NCBI GenBank assembly: GCA_023386865.1 | Contig: JAEWIV010000258.1 | Coordinates: forward strand, 1-25,424 | Direction: 5' to 3' | Source of the DNA: Pseudomonadota bacterium | GTDB lineage: Bacteria; Pseudomonadota; Alphaproteobacteria; Reyranellales; Reyranellaceae | DNA length: 25,424 bases | Part shown: in pieces, positions 6,790 to 14,385 of the stretch | Layout: the number at the start of each line of letters is the position of its first letter | Numbering within the stretch: the stretch's first letter is position 1 | Notes under the pieces: generated by a model | Database searches by the model: none | The model's input: only the letters and a program-made list of their open reading frames with translations | What the model was told of the DNA's origin: nothing | Made by a program: the position numbers and the translations under genes

Positions 6790-8037
6790 ATGAGCAAGTC
6801 AGCACGAACGACGAGACTTTGCAGCGTGACCGCTGCGGCATCGCTGGCGGTCGCCCTGGCGCTGTCGTCGGCACAGGCGCAGCAGCCGCCGATCAAGGTC
6901 GGCCTGCTCGAGGACGTGTCGGGCGACATCGCCCTGATGGGCAAGCCCAAGCTCAACGGCTCGCTGCTGGCGGTCGAGGAGATCAACAACGCCGGCGGCA
7001 TCATGGGCCGCAAGATCGAGCTCATCCATCTCGATCCGCAGATGGACAATGCGCGCTACCAGGAGTTCGCGCGGCGCCTGCTGCAGCGCGACAAGGTCGA
7101 CGTGCTGATCGGCGGCATCACCAGCGCCTCGCGCGAGGCCGTCCGCCCGATCGTCAATCGCACCGACGTGCCGTACTTCTACACCAACCAGTACGAAGGC
7201 GGCGTGTGCGACGCCAGCACCATCAGCATCGGCGCCGTGCCCGAGCAGCAGTTCTCGACCCTGATCCCGTGGATGACCGAGACGTTCGGCAAGAAGGTCT
7301 ACACGATCGCCGCCGACTACAATTTCGGCCAGCTCTCGGCCGAGTGGACGCGCGACCTGATGAAGAAGCAGGGCGGCCAGGTGATCGGCGAGGAGTTCAT
7401 CCCGCTCGGCGTCTCGCAGTTCGGCCAGACCATCCAGAACATCCAGAAGGCCAATCCCGACTGGATCATGACCCTCAACGTCGGCGCCTCGCAGGACTCG
7501 TTCTTCGAACAGGCGGCCGCCGCCAAGCTCGCCTACCCGATGGGCAGCTCGATCAAGGTCATGCTGGGCTTCGAGCACAAGCGCTTCCCGCCGCCGGCGC
7601 TGGCCAAGATGCACGCCACCGCCAACTGGTTCGAGGAGATCGATACGCCGGCCGCCAACGACTTCAAGAAGCGCTGGCGCGCCAAGTTCCCGAACGAGGC
7701 CTACATCAACGACATGGGCTACAACGCCTACACGGCGCTCTACATGTACAAGGCGCTCGTCGAGAAGGCGAAGTCGACCAAGAAGGCCGACCTGCGCAAG
7801 GTCATCGCCACCGGCGAGGCCTGCATCGATGCGCCGGAGGGCAAGATCTGCATCGATCCGAAGAGCCAGCACACCTCGCATCAGATGCGGCTGATCGGCG
7901 TCAATCCCGACCACTCCGTGCGGGTGATCAAGGACTTCGGCCTGATCCAGCCCTACTGGCTGGGCGAGGTCGGCTGCGACCTGACCAAGAACGATCCGAA
8001 GACGCAGTACTCGCCGAGCAACCTGCCGAAGAAGTAG
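6790..8037 (+). CDS. Urea/short-chain amide ABC transporter, periplasmic substrate-binding protein
   Basis: This 415-residue type I periplasmic binding protein resembles UrtA and FmdD. A Sec signal peptide is clear: basic start, hydrophobic stretch about 12-25 and probable cleavage after AQA at 30. The mature part begins IKVGLLEDVSGDIALMGK, with LIGGITSASREAVRP, FYTNQYEGG and YTIAADYNFGQLS typical of the urea/amide subgroup. AGGAGGGG lies just before the ATG, a very strong site that fits the high level a binding protein needs. It follows fmdA by 52 bases and is followed by two permease and two ATPase genes. It is related to the AmiC-like sensor at 1295-2503 but exported. No urease genes are in view, so an amide is the likelier ligand than urea. 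Confidence 0.94.
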   Translation: MSKSARTTRLCSVTAAASLAVALALSSAQAQQPPIKVGLLEDVSGDIALMGKPKLNGSLLAVEEINNAGGIMGRKIELIHLDPQMDNARYQEFARRLLQRDKVDVLIGGITSASREAVRPIVNRTDVPYFYTNQYEGGVCDASTISIGAVPEQQFSTLIPWMTETFGKKVYTIAADYNFGQLSAEWTRDLMKKQGGQVIGEEFIPLGVSQFGQTIQNIQKANPDWIMTLNVGASQDSFFEQAAAAKLAYPMGSSIKVMLGFEHKRFPPPALAKMHATANWFEEIDTPAANDFKKRWRAKFPNEAYINDMGYNAYTALYMYKALVEKAKSTKKADLRKVIATGEACIDAPEGKICIDPKSQHTSHQMRLIGVNPDHSVRVIKDFGLIQPYWLGEVGCDLTKNDPKTQYSPSNLPKK

Positions 8038-8068
8038 TGTTGCCGTCGACCCCGATCATGCCGGGCCG

Positions 8069-8084
8069 CCGGCGGGCGCGCCGG
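8069..8084 (+). other. GC-rich stem-loop between binding-protein and permease genes
   Basis: CCGGCG (8069-8074) and CGCCGG (8079-8084) form a perfect 6-bp stem around GGCG, in the 72-base gap between the binding protein and the first permease. No T-tract follows. In many ABC operons a hairpin at this place protects the binding-protein mRNA and lowers expression of the membrane genes. That role is inferred here. Confidence 0.4.
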
Positions 8085-8109
8085 TCCGCGTCCATCGATT
8101 CCGTGCGCC

Positions 8110-8976
8110 ATGTTCGCTGAAGCCTTCTCGATCGCGTTCCAATTCGCCGACGTCTTCGCCTTCCTGATTCTCGCCGCCGCCGGGCTCGCCATCATTTTCG
8201 GCATGATGGGCATCATCAACATGGCGCACGGCGAGTTCATCACCTGCGGCATCTACGTCACGGTGATCGCCGTGCAGCATGGCGTGCCGCTGCCGCTCGC
8301 CCAGGCATTTGGCGCGGTGTCGGCCGGGCTGGTCGGCATCGCGCTCGAGCGCACCATCATCCGGCATCTCTATCATCGTCCGCTCGATTCCATCCTGGCG
8401 ACCTGGGGCATCAGCCTGATGGTCACCCAAGGCATGCTGGTCGTGCTGGGCTCGAGCTGGCAGGGCATCGGCACGCCGCTCGGCAGCTTCAAGGTGGGCG
8501 ACTACACCTTCTCGGCCTATCGCCTGGTGCTGTTCGGCGCCGCCGTCGGCGTGCTGGCCGGCCTCTACCTCATCTTCATGCGCACGGGCTATGGCGTGAT
8601 GGCGCGGGCGACGATGCAGAACGCGGCGATGGCCAAGGCGCTCGGCGTGCGCACCGAGCGCATGTATGCGATCAGCTTCGGCCTCGGCGCGGCGCTCGCC
8701 GGCCTGTGCGGTGCGCTCTACGCGCCGACCATGACGCTGATCCCGACCATGGGCATCACCTTCATCATCGAATCGTTCGTCACCGTGGTGGTCGGCGGCG
8801 CCAACGTCCTGCTCGGCACCGCGCCGGCCGGCATCCTGCTCGCCGTCGTGCGCACCGCGCTCAACGCCTGGTATGGCCAGATCGCCGGCCAGATCGGCCT
8901 CCTGATCACCGTCATCGTCGTCATCCGGATCCTGCCCGAGGGCGTGTCCGGCTGGCTGTCGCGTCGGGAGCGCTAG
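8110..8976 (+). CDS. ABC transporter permease, LivH/UrtB type
   Basis: This 288-residue inner-membrane permease is of the branched-chain amino acid/urea family. It has about eight hydrophobic segments. The conserved opening AGLAIIFGMMGIINMAHGEF is present, as is the cytoplasmic loop that meets the ATPase, GYGVMARATMQNAAMAKALGV. FVTVVVGGANVLLGT near the end is also typical. No good ribosome site precedes the ATG, which suggests lower expression than the binding protein; an upstream start is possible but would run into the stem-loop. It ends seven bases before the second permease, with which it should form the transmembrane heterodimer. Confidence 0.93.
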   Translation: MFAEAFSIAFQFADVFAFLILAAAGLAIIFGMMGIINMAHGEFITCGIYVTVIAVQHGVPLPLAQAFGAVSAGLVGIALERTIIRHLYHRPLDSILATWGISLMVTQGMLVVLGSSWQGIGTPLGSFKVGDYTFSAYRLVLFGAAVGVLAGLYLIFMRTGYGVMARATMQNAAMAKALGVRTERMYAISFGLGAALAGLCGALYAPTMTLIPTMGITFIIESFVTVVVGGANVLLGTAPAGILLAVVRTALNAWYGQIAGQIGLLITVIVVIRILPEGVSGWLSRRER

Positions 8977-8983
8977 GACCGCG

Positions 8984-10045
8984 ATGTCGATCCTGCGCAG
9001 GCTGAACGGACCGCAGACCATGGGCAACGGCCGCGCCTTCTGGGCGGGCTTCGCCGTCATGCTGGCCATCGCGCTCCTCTATCCGGCGGTGTCCGACCCC
9101 TACGACGTCGGCAACGTGGCCTACCTCCTGATCTTCACCCTGACGGCGCTCGGCCTCTCGCTGATGTGGGGCTACACCAGCATGTTCTCGTTCGGCCAGA
9201 CGGCGTTCTTCGGGGTGGCGGGCTACGGCTACGGCGTGCTGTCGATCAACCTGGCCGCCAGCGGGGCAATGACCCTGCTGTGCCTGCTGGGCGCCGTCTG
9301 CGTGGCGGCCCTGTTCGCCCTGCTGCTCGGCTACTTCCTGATCTACGGCCGTGTCAGCGGCGTGTTCTTCGGCATCGTCACCTTCGCCACGACCTTGGCG
9401 CTGGCCGCCTTCTTCGGCCAGACCGCGGGTCCTGAATGGGCGATCGGCCAGGCCCGCTTCAACGGCTTCAACGGCATGATCGGCATGCCGCCGCTCGAGC
9501 TGCCATGGTCCGGGGACGTGATCGTCCTCGAAGGCAATGCGCTCTACTACTTCGTCCTCGCCCTGCTGCTCGTGATCTATCTCGGCCTGCGCGTGCTGGT
9601 GAACAGCCGCTTCGGCAACGTGCTCGTGGCCATCCGCGAGGATCCGCTGCGCACCGAGCTGCTCGGCTACGACGTGCGCAAGTACCAGCTCGTGGCGTTC
9701 GTCATCGGCAGCTCGCTCGCCGCGCTCAGCGGCGGCCTCTACACGGCCTGGGGGCAGTTCATCCCGCCGGCGTCGATGGGCTTGCCGGCGGCGGCCATGC
9801 CGATCATCTGGGTGGCCTTCAGCGGCCGCCAGGACCTCACGGCGACGATGGTCGGCACGTTCCTGCTGCTGCTGATGTTCCAGACCATCACGGTCTACAG
9901 CCAGCAATATGCCCTCATCCTCATGGGCTTGCTGCTGCTGCTCACGGTTCTGCTCGTGCCCGCGGGTTTCGTGCACGGCATCGGTCGCTTCCTGGTCGGG
10001 CTCGGCCGGCGCGAAAAGGCAGGGGCGGAGGGCCCCTCGCCGTGA
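8984..10045 (+). CDS. ABC transporter permease, LivM/UrtC type
   Basis: This 353-residue inner-membrane permease pairs with the LivH-like product. It shows the LivM/UrtC pattern: many hydrophobic helices, SLMWGYTSMFSFGQTAFFGV near residues 58-77, the ATPase-coupling loop FGNVLVAIREDPLRTELLGY and a C-terminal hydrophobic run. It starts seven bases after the preceding gene and its stop codon overlaps the GTG of the next ATPase gene (GTGA), so the membrane and ATPase subunits are tightly coupled. The C-terminal tail is basic and cytoplasmic. Assignment to the urea/amide class rather than general branched-chain amino acid uptake rests mainly on the flanking ATPase and binding-protein subtypes. 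Confidence 0.93.
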   Translation: MSILRRLNGPQTMGNGRAFWAGFAVMLAIALLYPAVSDPYDVGNVAYLLIFTLTALGLSLMWGYTSMFSFGQTAFFGVAGYGYGVLSINLAASGAMTLLCLLGAVCVAALFALLLGYFLIYGRVSGVFFGIVTFATTLALAAFFGQTAGPEWAIGQARFNGFNGMIGMPPLELPWSGDVIVLEGNALYYFVLALLLVIYLGLRVLVNSRFGNVLVAIREDPLRTELLGYDVRKYQLVAFVIGSSLAALSGGLYTAWGQFIPPASMGLPAAAMPIIWVAFSGRQDLTATMVGTFLLLLMFQTITVYSQQYALILMGLLLLLTVLLVPAGFVHGIGRFLVGLGRREKAGAEGPSP

Positions 10046-10764
10046 CCGCCATCCTGCAGACCCGTTCGCTCGACAAGCACTTCGGCGGCCTGTCGGCCGT
10101 TTCGGAGGTGAACCTCGAGGTCGCCGCCGGCGAGATCCACTGCCTGATCGGCCCCAACGGCGCGGGCAAGAGCACGCTCTTCAAGCTGGTGGCCGGAACC
10201 TACGTGCCGTCCGGTGGCGAGGTGCTGTTCCGCGGCGAGAACGTGACGCGGCGCAAACCCTATGAGCGGGTCGAGCGGGGCATGAGCGTCAAGCTCCAGG
10301 TGCCCAGCGTGTTCCGCGAGCTTCCGGTCGCTCAGAACCTGGAGATCGCGCTGCAGCGCAGATCGTCGGGCCGGGCGCTGGAGCGGGAGAAGCAGCGCTT
10401 GCTGGAATTCCTGCAGCTGCAGGACGACGCCGACAGGCCGGCCGGCATCCTCTCGCACGGCCAGCAGCAATGGCTGGAGATCGGCATGGCGGTCGCCCTG
10501 CAGCCGGCTCTCCTGCTGCTCGACGAGCCCACCGCGGGCATGTCGCCTTACGAGACGGAGCGTACCGGCGACATGATCAAGCGCCTCAATGCCGAGGGCA
10601 TGACGATGCTCGTGGTCGAGCACGACATGACCTTCGTGCGCCAGATCGCGCAGCGCATCACCGTGCTGCATCTCGGCCGCGTCTTCGCGCAGGGCGGCAT
10701 CGACACCATCATCGCCGATCCGCGCGTCGAGGAGATCTACCTGGGCAAGGGCCATGTCGGCTGA
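10042..10764 (+). CDS. ABC transporter ATPase, LivG/UrtD type
   Basis: This 240-residue cytoplasmic ATPase has Walker A GPNGAGKST (37-45), Q-loop Gln86, signature LSHGQQQWLEIG (137-148), Walker B LLLLDEP (157-163) and switch His194. The signature with SHGQ in place of SGGQ, followed by QWLEIG, is a mark of the UrtD urea-type subgroup as opposed to LivG. This is the main sequence reason to call the transporter urea/amide specific. GTG at 10042 is chosen because it overlaps the upstream stop and has GGAGGG nine bases before it; no good ATG lies nearby. It overlaps the next ATPase gene by 11 bases. Confidence 0.93.
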   Translation: MTAILQTRSLDKHFGGLSAVSEVNLEVAAGEIHCLIGPNGAGKSTLFKLVAGTYVPSGGEVLFRGENVTRRKPYERVERGMSVKLQVPSVFRELPVAQNLEIALQRRSSGRALEREKQRLLEFLQLQDDADRPAGILSHGQQQWLEIGMAVALQPALLLLDEPTAGMSPYETERTGDMIKRLNAEGMTMLVVEHDMTFVRQIAQRITVLHLGRVFAQGGIDTIIADPRVEEIYLGKGHVG

Positions 10765-11467
10765 GCCGGTGCTCGCCGTCGCGGGCCTGTGCGCCGCCTA
10801 TGGCCGCACGCCGGTGCTGCGCGGCGTCGACATGACGATCGGCAAAGGCGAGATCGTCAGCCTGATCGGGCGCAACGGGGTGGGGAAGACCACGACGATG
10901 CGCTGCCTGATCGGGCTGCTGCGCGCCACGTCGGGGCGCATCGACTTCCAGGGGCGACCGATCACCGACCTGCCGGCCGACGAGCGGGCGCGGCTGGGCA
11001 TCGGCTACATCCCGCAGGGCCGCCAGGTCTTTCCGCGCATGACCGTCGAGGAGAACATCCAGGTGAGCCTGCTGGCGAACGCCGCCAGGGATCGCCGGCT
11101 GATCGAGCTGGTCTATCAGTACTTCCCCATCCTCAAGGAGCGGCGGCGCCAATCGGCGGGAACGCTGAGCGGCGGCGAGCAGCAGCAACTCGCGATCGGC
11201 CGCGCCATGGTCGGCAATCCGCGGCTGATGCTGCTCGACGAGCCGTCCGAGGGCATCCAGCCTTCGATCGTCGACATGATCTGCGACGTCCTGAAATCGG
11301 TCAGGGACCAGCTCGGCACGACGATCCTGTTCGTGGAGCAGAATCTCGACACCATCCTGGCGATCAGCGAACGCTGCTATGTGATCGACAAGGGCGCCGT
11401 GGTCGCCGAGATCGGCCGGGAGCAGCTGCGTACGCCCGAAGCCGTCCGGCGGCATCTGCTGATCTAA
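10754..11467 (+). CDS. ABC transporter ATPase, LivF/UrtE type
   Basis: This 237-residue ATPase has Walker A GRNGVGKTT (39-47), Gln88 in IPQGRQVFPRMTVEEN, signature LSGGEQQQLAIGRA (138-151) and Walker B LMLLDEPSEGIQPSIV (158-173). The GVGKTT loop and DEPSEGIQPSIV are typical of the UrtE branch. The switch position reads VEQN, with Gln replacing His, which is normal for this subfamily. It overlaps the UrtD-like gene by 11 bases and is the last gene of the eight-gene operon. No clear terminator follows within the next 100 bases. It would form the ATPase heterodimer with the UrtD-like protein. Confidence 0.93.
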   Translation: MSAEPVLAVAGLCAAYGRTPVLRGVDMTIGKGEIVSLIGRNGVGKTTTMRCLIGLLRATSGRIDFQGRPITDLPADERARLGIGYIPQGRQVFPRMTVEENIQVSLLANAARDRRLIELVYQYFPILKERRRQSAGTLSGGEQQQLAIGRAMVGNPRLMLLDEPSEGIQPSIVDMICDVLKSVRDQLGTTILFVEQNLDTILAISERCYVIDKGAVVAEIGREQLRTPEAVRRHLLI

Positions 11468-11510
11468 CCTAAGGCGAGCACCCATAGAGCCGGGGAAAGA
11501 GCCGCCGCCC

Positions 11511-11541
11511 TTGGTGAGAGCCTGTGGCGCGATGCTATGCT
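11511..11541 (+). promoter_or_regulatory. Possible promoter of the first dehydrogenase gene
   Basis: TTGGTG (11511-11516) and TATGCT (11536-11541) resemble -35 and -10 boxes, but the 19-base spacing is longer than ideal. The GCTATGCT form of the -10 is a pattern I associate with alphaproteobacterial promoters. It would start transcription about 20 bases before the ATG at 11570 and separate this gene from the amide operon. Confidence 0.3.
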
Positions 11542-11569
11542 GGACCGGATCAGGCTTGGCGAGAGGCAC

Positions 11570-12418
11570 ATGAAGGATCTTGCGGGAAAGACTGCGTTCG
11601 TGACGGGCGCCGCCTCGGGCATCGGGTTCGGGATCGCCTCCGCCCTGGCTCAGGCTGGCGTGAAGGTCATGCTTTGCGACATCGAGGACGCGGCTCTGGC
11701 GGCGGCGCTCGAGAAGCTGCGATCGACCAACGCCGACGTCGAAGGCGTTCGCGCCGACGTCTCGCTCAAGGGTGAGCTCGCGGCGGCGGCCGAGACCACG
11801 CTCGCGCGCTATGGCAAGGTCCATATCCTGGTCAACAATGCCGGCGTCGGCGGCGGCGGGCCTTACGGCATGTGGAGCGATGCCGCGTGGGACTGGACGC
11901 TGGGCGTGAATTTGCGGGCCGTCGTCTGGGGCATCGAGATCTTCGGCCCGCTGATCGAGCGGCACGGCGAGGGCGGGCACATCGTCTCGACCGCCTCGAT
12001 CGCCGGCCTGATCTCCAACGGCAGCATCGCCTACAACGTCTCCAAGTACGGCGTGGTCGCCCTGTCGGAGGGCCTGCGGCTCGAACTGGCGCCGCGCGGC
12101 ATCGGCGTCTCGGTGCTGTGCCCGGGCTTCATCCGCACCCAGATCGTCGATTCGGACCGCAATCTGCCGGAGCGGTTCACCGGCAAGGTCGGCCGGCCGC
12201 CCGCCACCGGTCCCATCGTCGAGCGCGTCAAATTCATCCGCGACCGCGTCGCCCAGGGCATCGATCCGCTCTATGTCGGCGAGCTGGTTCGCGAAGGCAT
12301 CGAGAACGACTGGCCCTACATCTTCACCGACAACGAGTTCGAACCGTTCATCGAAGCGCGGTTCGCCGCGATCAAGGAAGGCTTCAACCGGATTCGCGGA
12401 CGCGTCCCGAGGCGTTGA
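11570..12418 (+). CDS. Short-chain dehydrogenase/reductase (SDR), likely NAD-dependent
   Basis: This 282-residue SDR has the Rossmann glycine motif TGAASGIG (12-19), Asp37 at the end of the second strand (favouring NAD), NNAG (89-92), catalytic Ser143, and Tyr155 and Lys159 in YNVSK. The C-terminal part after residue 185 is longer than in classical SDRs of about 250 residues and may shape a substrate site. ATG at 11570 is chosen because homology starts there with LAGKTAFVTGAASG and GAGAGG lies just upstream; an in-frame ATG 33 bases earlier falls at the probable promoter. It lies 102 bases after the transporter operon on the same strand and is probably transcribed separately. The substrate is not predictable. 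Confidence 0.92.
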   Translation: MKDLAGKTAFVTGAASGIGFGIASALAQAGVKVMLCDIEDAALAAALEKLRSTNADVEGVRADVSLKGELAAAAETTLARYGKVHILVNNAGVGGGGPYGMWSDAAWDWTLGVNLRAVVWGIEIFGPLIERHGEGGHIVSTASIAGLISNGSIAYNVSKYGVVALSEGLRLELAPRGIGVSVLCPGFIRTQIVDSDRNLPERFTGKVGRPPATGPIVERVKFIRDRVAQGIDPLYVGELVREGIENDWPYIFTDNEFEPFIEARFAAIKEGFNRIRGRVPRR

Positions 12419-12450
12419 GCCGCGCGGTCGCGCCGCCAGCGCATTCCGCC

Positions 12451-13206
12451 CTACACCGCCACCGTGAGCGCACCGTCGATCACCAGGTTGGTGCCGGAGA
12501 TCCGGCCGGCCACGGGGCTCGCGATGAAGACGACGCCGTTGGCCACCTCCTCGGCGGTGCCGAACTTGCCGGTCGGGTTGACCTTGAGCGTCGACTGGAA
12601 GAGATCCGGCATGTTCTTCTCGATGTTCTGCCAGATGCCGCCGTCGAAGTAGGTGTTGCCGGGCGACACGCAGTTCACGCGGATGCCCTTGCCGACGAGC
12701 TGGCGGCTCAGGCCCTTGGCGTAGTGGATCAGGGCTGCCTTGATCGCGCCGTAGGAGCCGGCGGCGAAATCCACCTCGAAGCCGGAGACGCTGGAGATCA
12801 GCACGATCGAGCCGACGGTCGACTTCTCGAGATGCGGCACCGCGGCCTGCACGGCGTTGACGGTGTGCATCATGTCGACGGAGAACGAGCGCTGCCAGCT
12901 CTCCGCCGTGTCGCCGACGGCGAGCGCGCTCACGTTGCAGATCAGGACATCGAGGCCGCCGAATTCGGCCGCGCTCGCCGCGATCCACGCCGCCAGGGCC
13001 GGTCCGTCGGCGACGTCGAATGCCTGGCCGAACGCCTTGACGCCCTTGGCCTTCAACGCCTCGACCGCCGCCGCCACCTCGCCGGCGTTGCGGGCGCAGA
13101 TCGATACGCTGGCGCCTTCGGCCGCGAATCCCTCGGCGATGGCGCGGCCGATGCCTTTGCTGCCCCCGGTGACGGCGACGCGCTTGTCCTTCAATCCGAG
13201 ATCCAT
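12451..13206 (-). CDS. Short-chain dehydrogenase/reductase (SDR), likely NADP-dependent
   Basis: This 251-residue classical SDR has TGGSKGIG (13-20), Arg39 after the second strand (favouring NADP), catalytic Ser139 region, and Tyr152 and Lys156 in YGAIK. The usual NNAG motif is replaced by CNVSA (90-94), a change tolerated in some 3-oxoacyl-ACP-reductase-like SDRs. The C-terminus ends with SGTNLVIDGALTVAV, the standard SDR tail. The gene is convergent with the other SDR, 32 bases between stop codons, and is transcribed alone. Upstream of the ATG the minus strand reads a GGGAGAAC-like ribosome site. The substrate is unknown; it may be a 3-oxoacyl or polyol-type reductase. Confidence 0.92.
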   Translation of the reverse strand: MDLGLKDKRVAVTGGSKGIGRAIAEGFAAEGASVSICARNAGEVAAAVEALKAKGVKAFGQAFDVADGPALAAWIAASAAEFGGLDVLICNVSALAVGDTAESWQRSFSVDMMHTVNAVQAAVPHLEKSTVGSIVLISSVSGFEVDFAAGSYGAIKAALIHYAKGLSRQLVGKGIRVNCVSPGNTYFDGGIWQNIEKNMPDLFQSTLKVNPTGKFGTAEEVANGVVFIASPVAGRISGTNLVIDGALTVAV

Positions 13207-13301
13207 GGCAGTTCTCCCGACGTGAATGGCCGGTCGCCCGCTCGCCGGCCGTCAGATGGCGAAGTATGCGGCTACGAAGACGCGGTTCAAGCGCGGGTTT
13301 C

Positions 13302-13320
13302 GGCGCCGCCTTACGGCGCC
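13302..13320 (-). terminator. Perfect hairpin enclosing the stop codon of the HicB-like gene
   Basis: GGCGCCG (13302-13308) pairs with CGGCGCC (13314-13320). The five-base loop holds the TAA stop codon (13313-13311 on the minus strand). There is no T-tract, so it may protect or terminate the transcript only weakly. Confidence 0.35.
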
Positions 13321-13619
13321 ATGTGGTAGGGCGGCGCCGCGCCCGCCGCCTGGCGCTCGACTTCCACCGGGATGATGGCGCGGCCGATCTCGTTGGAATG
13401 CAGGTGGCTCGGCAACTCGTTGAAGTGCCGCCGCGGCGGCGCCGGCTGTCCTGCTTCCACGGCGGCTTGCACGTGCCGGCGTGCAAGGTCGGCGACGTGC
13501 GCTATGGCGTCCTTGTCCGAATGGCCGTAGGCCGCGAGGTCGCCGAGGTCGGGAACGCTCGCGACGAAGCGGCCGTCGCTTTGGCGGTCGATCGTGGCCC
13601 AGTACCAGATCCTGTACAT
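13311..13619 (-). CDS. HicB-like small protein, no HicA partner seen
   Basis: This 102-residue protein has an N-terminal part, YWATIDRQSDGRFVASVPDLG followed by GHSDKDAIAHVADLARRHVQ, that matches the HicB/UPF0150 partial RNase-H-like fold. That fold reads beta-beta, a VPDL.G turn, then a helix with DA..... Such proteins are antitoxins to the HicA mRNA interferase or stand alone. The C-terminal 40 residues are Pro/Ala-rich and lack an obvious helix-turn-helix or ribbon-helix-helix DNA-binding domain. ATG at 13619 is chosen because AGGGG lies eight to nine bases upstream and homology starts there; the longer frame upstream lacks family features. No HicA-like gene is found on either side, so a toxin-antitoxin role is doubtful. 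Confidence 0.7.
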   Translation of the reverse strand: MYRIWYWATIDRQSDGRFVASVPDLGDLAAYGHSDKDAIAHVADLARRHVQAAVEAGQPAPPRRHFNELPSHLHSNEIGRAIIPVEVERQAAGAAPPYHMAP

Positions 13620-13734
13620 GCGCTTGTCCCCTGTTGCATCGACACGCGCTGCCCCCTCCGTGTGCCAGGATCCCCGGAGCAGACAAAATCGACGCGCCGG
13701 AGTCAAAGCCCGCGTTTCGATGCCCGGTTCCCTC

Positions 13735-14385
13735 TCATCTCGTTCCGCTCTGGCGGCCGGCCGCATCCAGCGCCGTCATCGTCCGCACCACGTCGAAGCC
13801 TTTCCGGCGATACCACTGCGGCACCACCGTTACGCCGACTCGCGCGCGGCATCCTTCGCAGCGCAGCCTGAGCGTCTTCAGGTCGCGCCGGTGCAGGTGA
13901 TGCCAGTTGGCGTCGCGCGGATCGATCAGCCGCTCGCGGCCGCCGGGACAGGTCGCGAGCAGGCAGAAGCCGAGCGCCGCGAAGTCGCCGATCAGGTAGT
14001 CGCCGGTGGTCGTCAGCATCGGAAAGGGGCCGACGAACGGCGTCGGGTCATCGTCGGCCGGCCCGCGGCAGGAGCTTGCCTGCTCGTGCAGGCGGGGCTT
14101 CTCGCCGCGATGTGGCGGCGTCAGCCGGTAATGACCCAGCTGCCTGCAATGCCTGCACTGGAAGTCGACGCTGCCCACGGCGACGTCTTCGAGGTCCGGT
14201 CGTTCGACGAGGTTGACGGAGTGCGCCTCCCGGCAGCGATCGCAAAAGATGCTGAGGCGAAAGCCGCGCAGCCGCAGCATGCCGAACGTCTCGCGCGGCA
14301 CCCGAGGGCGTCCGCCCTTGCGCTTGGGGATGGTTCGCGGCGACAGCGGCGACGACGGGCGAGACAAGGCGAACGCTCCTTTCAT
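13735..14385 (-). CDS. Unrecognised protein with three CxxC pairs (possible zinc-ribbon protein)
   Basis: This 216-residue protein matches no family I know. Cys pairs lie at 48/51 (CDRC), 77/80 (CRHC) and 176/179 (CEGC). Each sits at a beta-hairpin-like turn preceded by aromatic or hydrophobic residues, as in zinc ribbons; the first two could form one four-Cys site. The N-terminal 40 residues are basic and Pro/Arg-rich, a possible nucleic-acid-contacting tail. The region 100-160 is rich in Gly and Asp without a clear motif. AGGGA lies about eight bases before the ATG. The gene is on the same strand as the HicB-like gene, 115 bases away, and probably separate. A nucleic-acid or metal-binding role is inferred only from the Cys pairs. 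Confidence 0.7.
   Translation of the reverse strand: MKGAFALSRPSSPLSPRTIPKRKGGRPRVPRETFGMLRLRGFRLSIFCDRCREAHSVNLVERPDLEDVAVGSVDFQCRHCRQLGHYRLTPPHRGEKPRLHEQASSCRGPADDDPTPFVGPFPMLTTTGDYLIGDFAALGFCLLATCPGGRERLIDPRDANWHHLHRRDLKTLRLRCEGCRARVGVTVVPQWYRRKGFDVVRTMTALDAAGRQSGTR

Noticed and set aside
10709..13486. Minus-strand open frame of about 925 codons over the UrtE-like and both SDR genes
   Set aside because: Antisense or off-frame to three genes with intact catalytic motifs; low-complexity Arg/Gly/Ala translation.
13311..14385. HicAB-type toxin-antitoxin module
   Set aside because: The neighbouring gene is a 216-residue CxxC protein, not a short HicA-like double-stranded-RNA-binding toxin.
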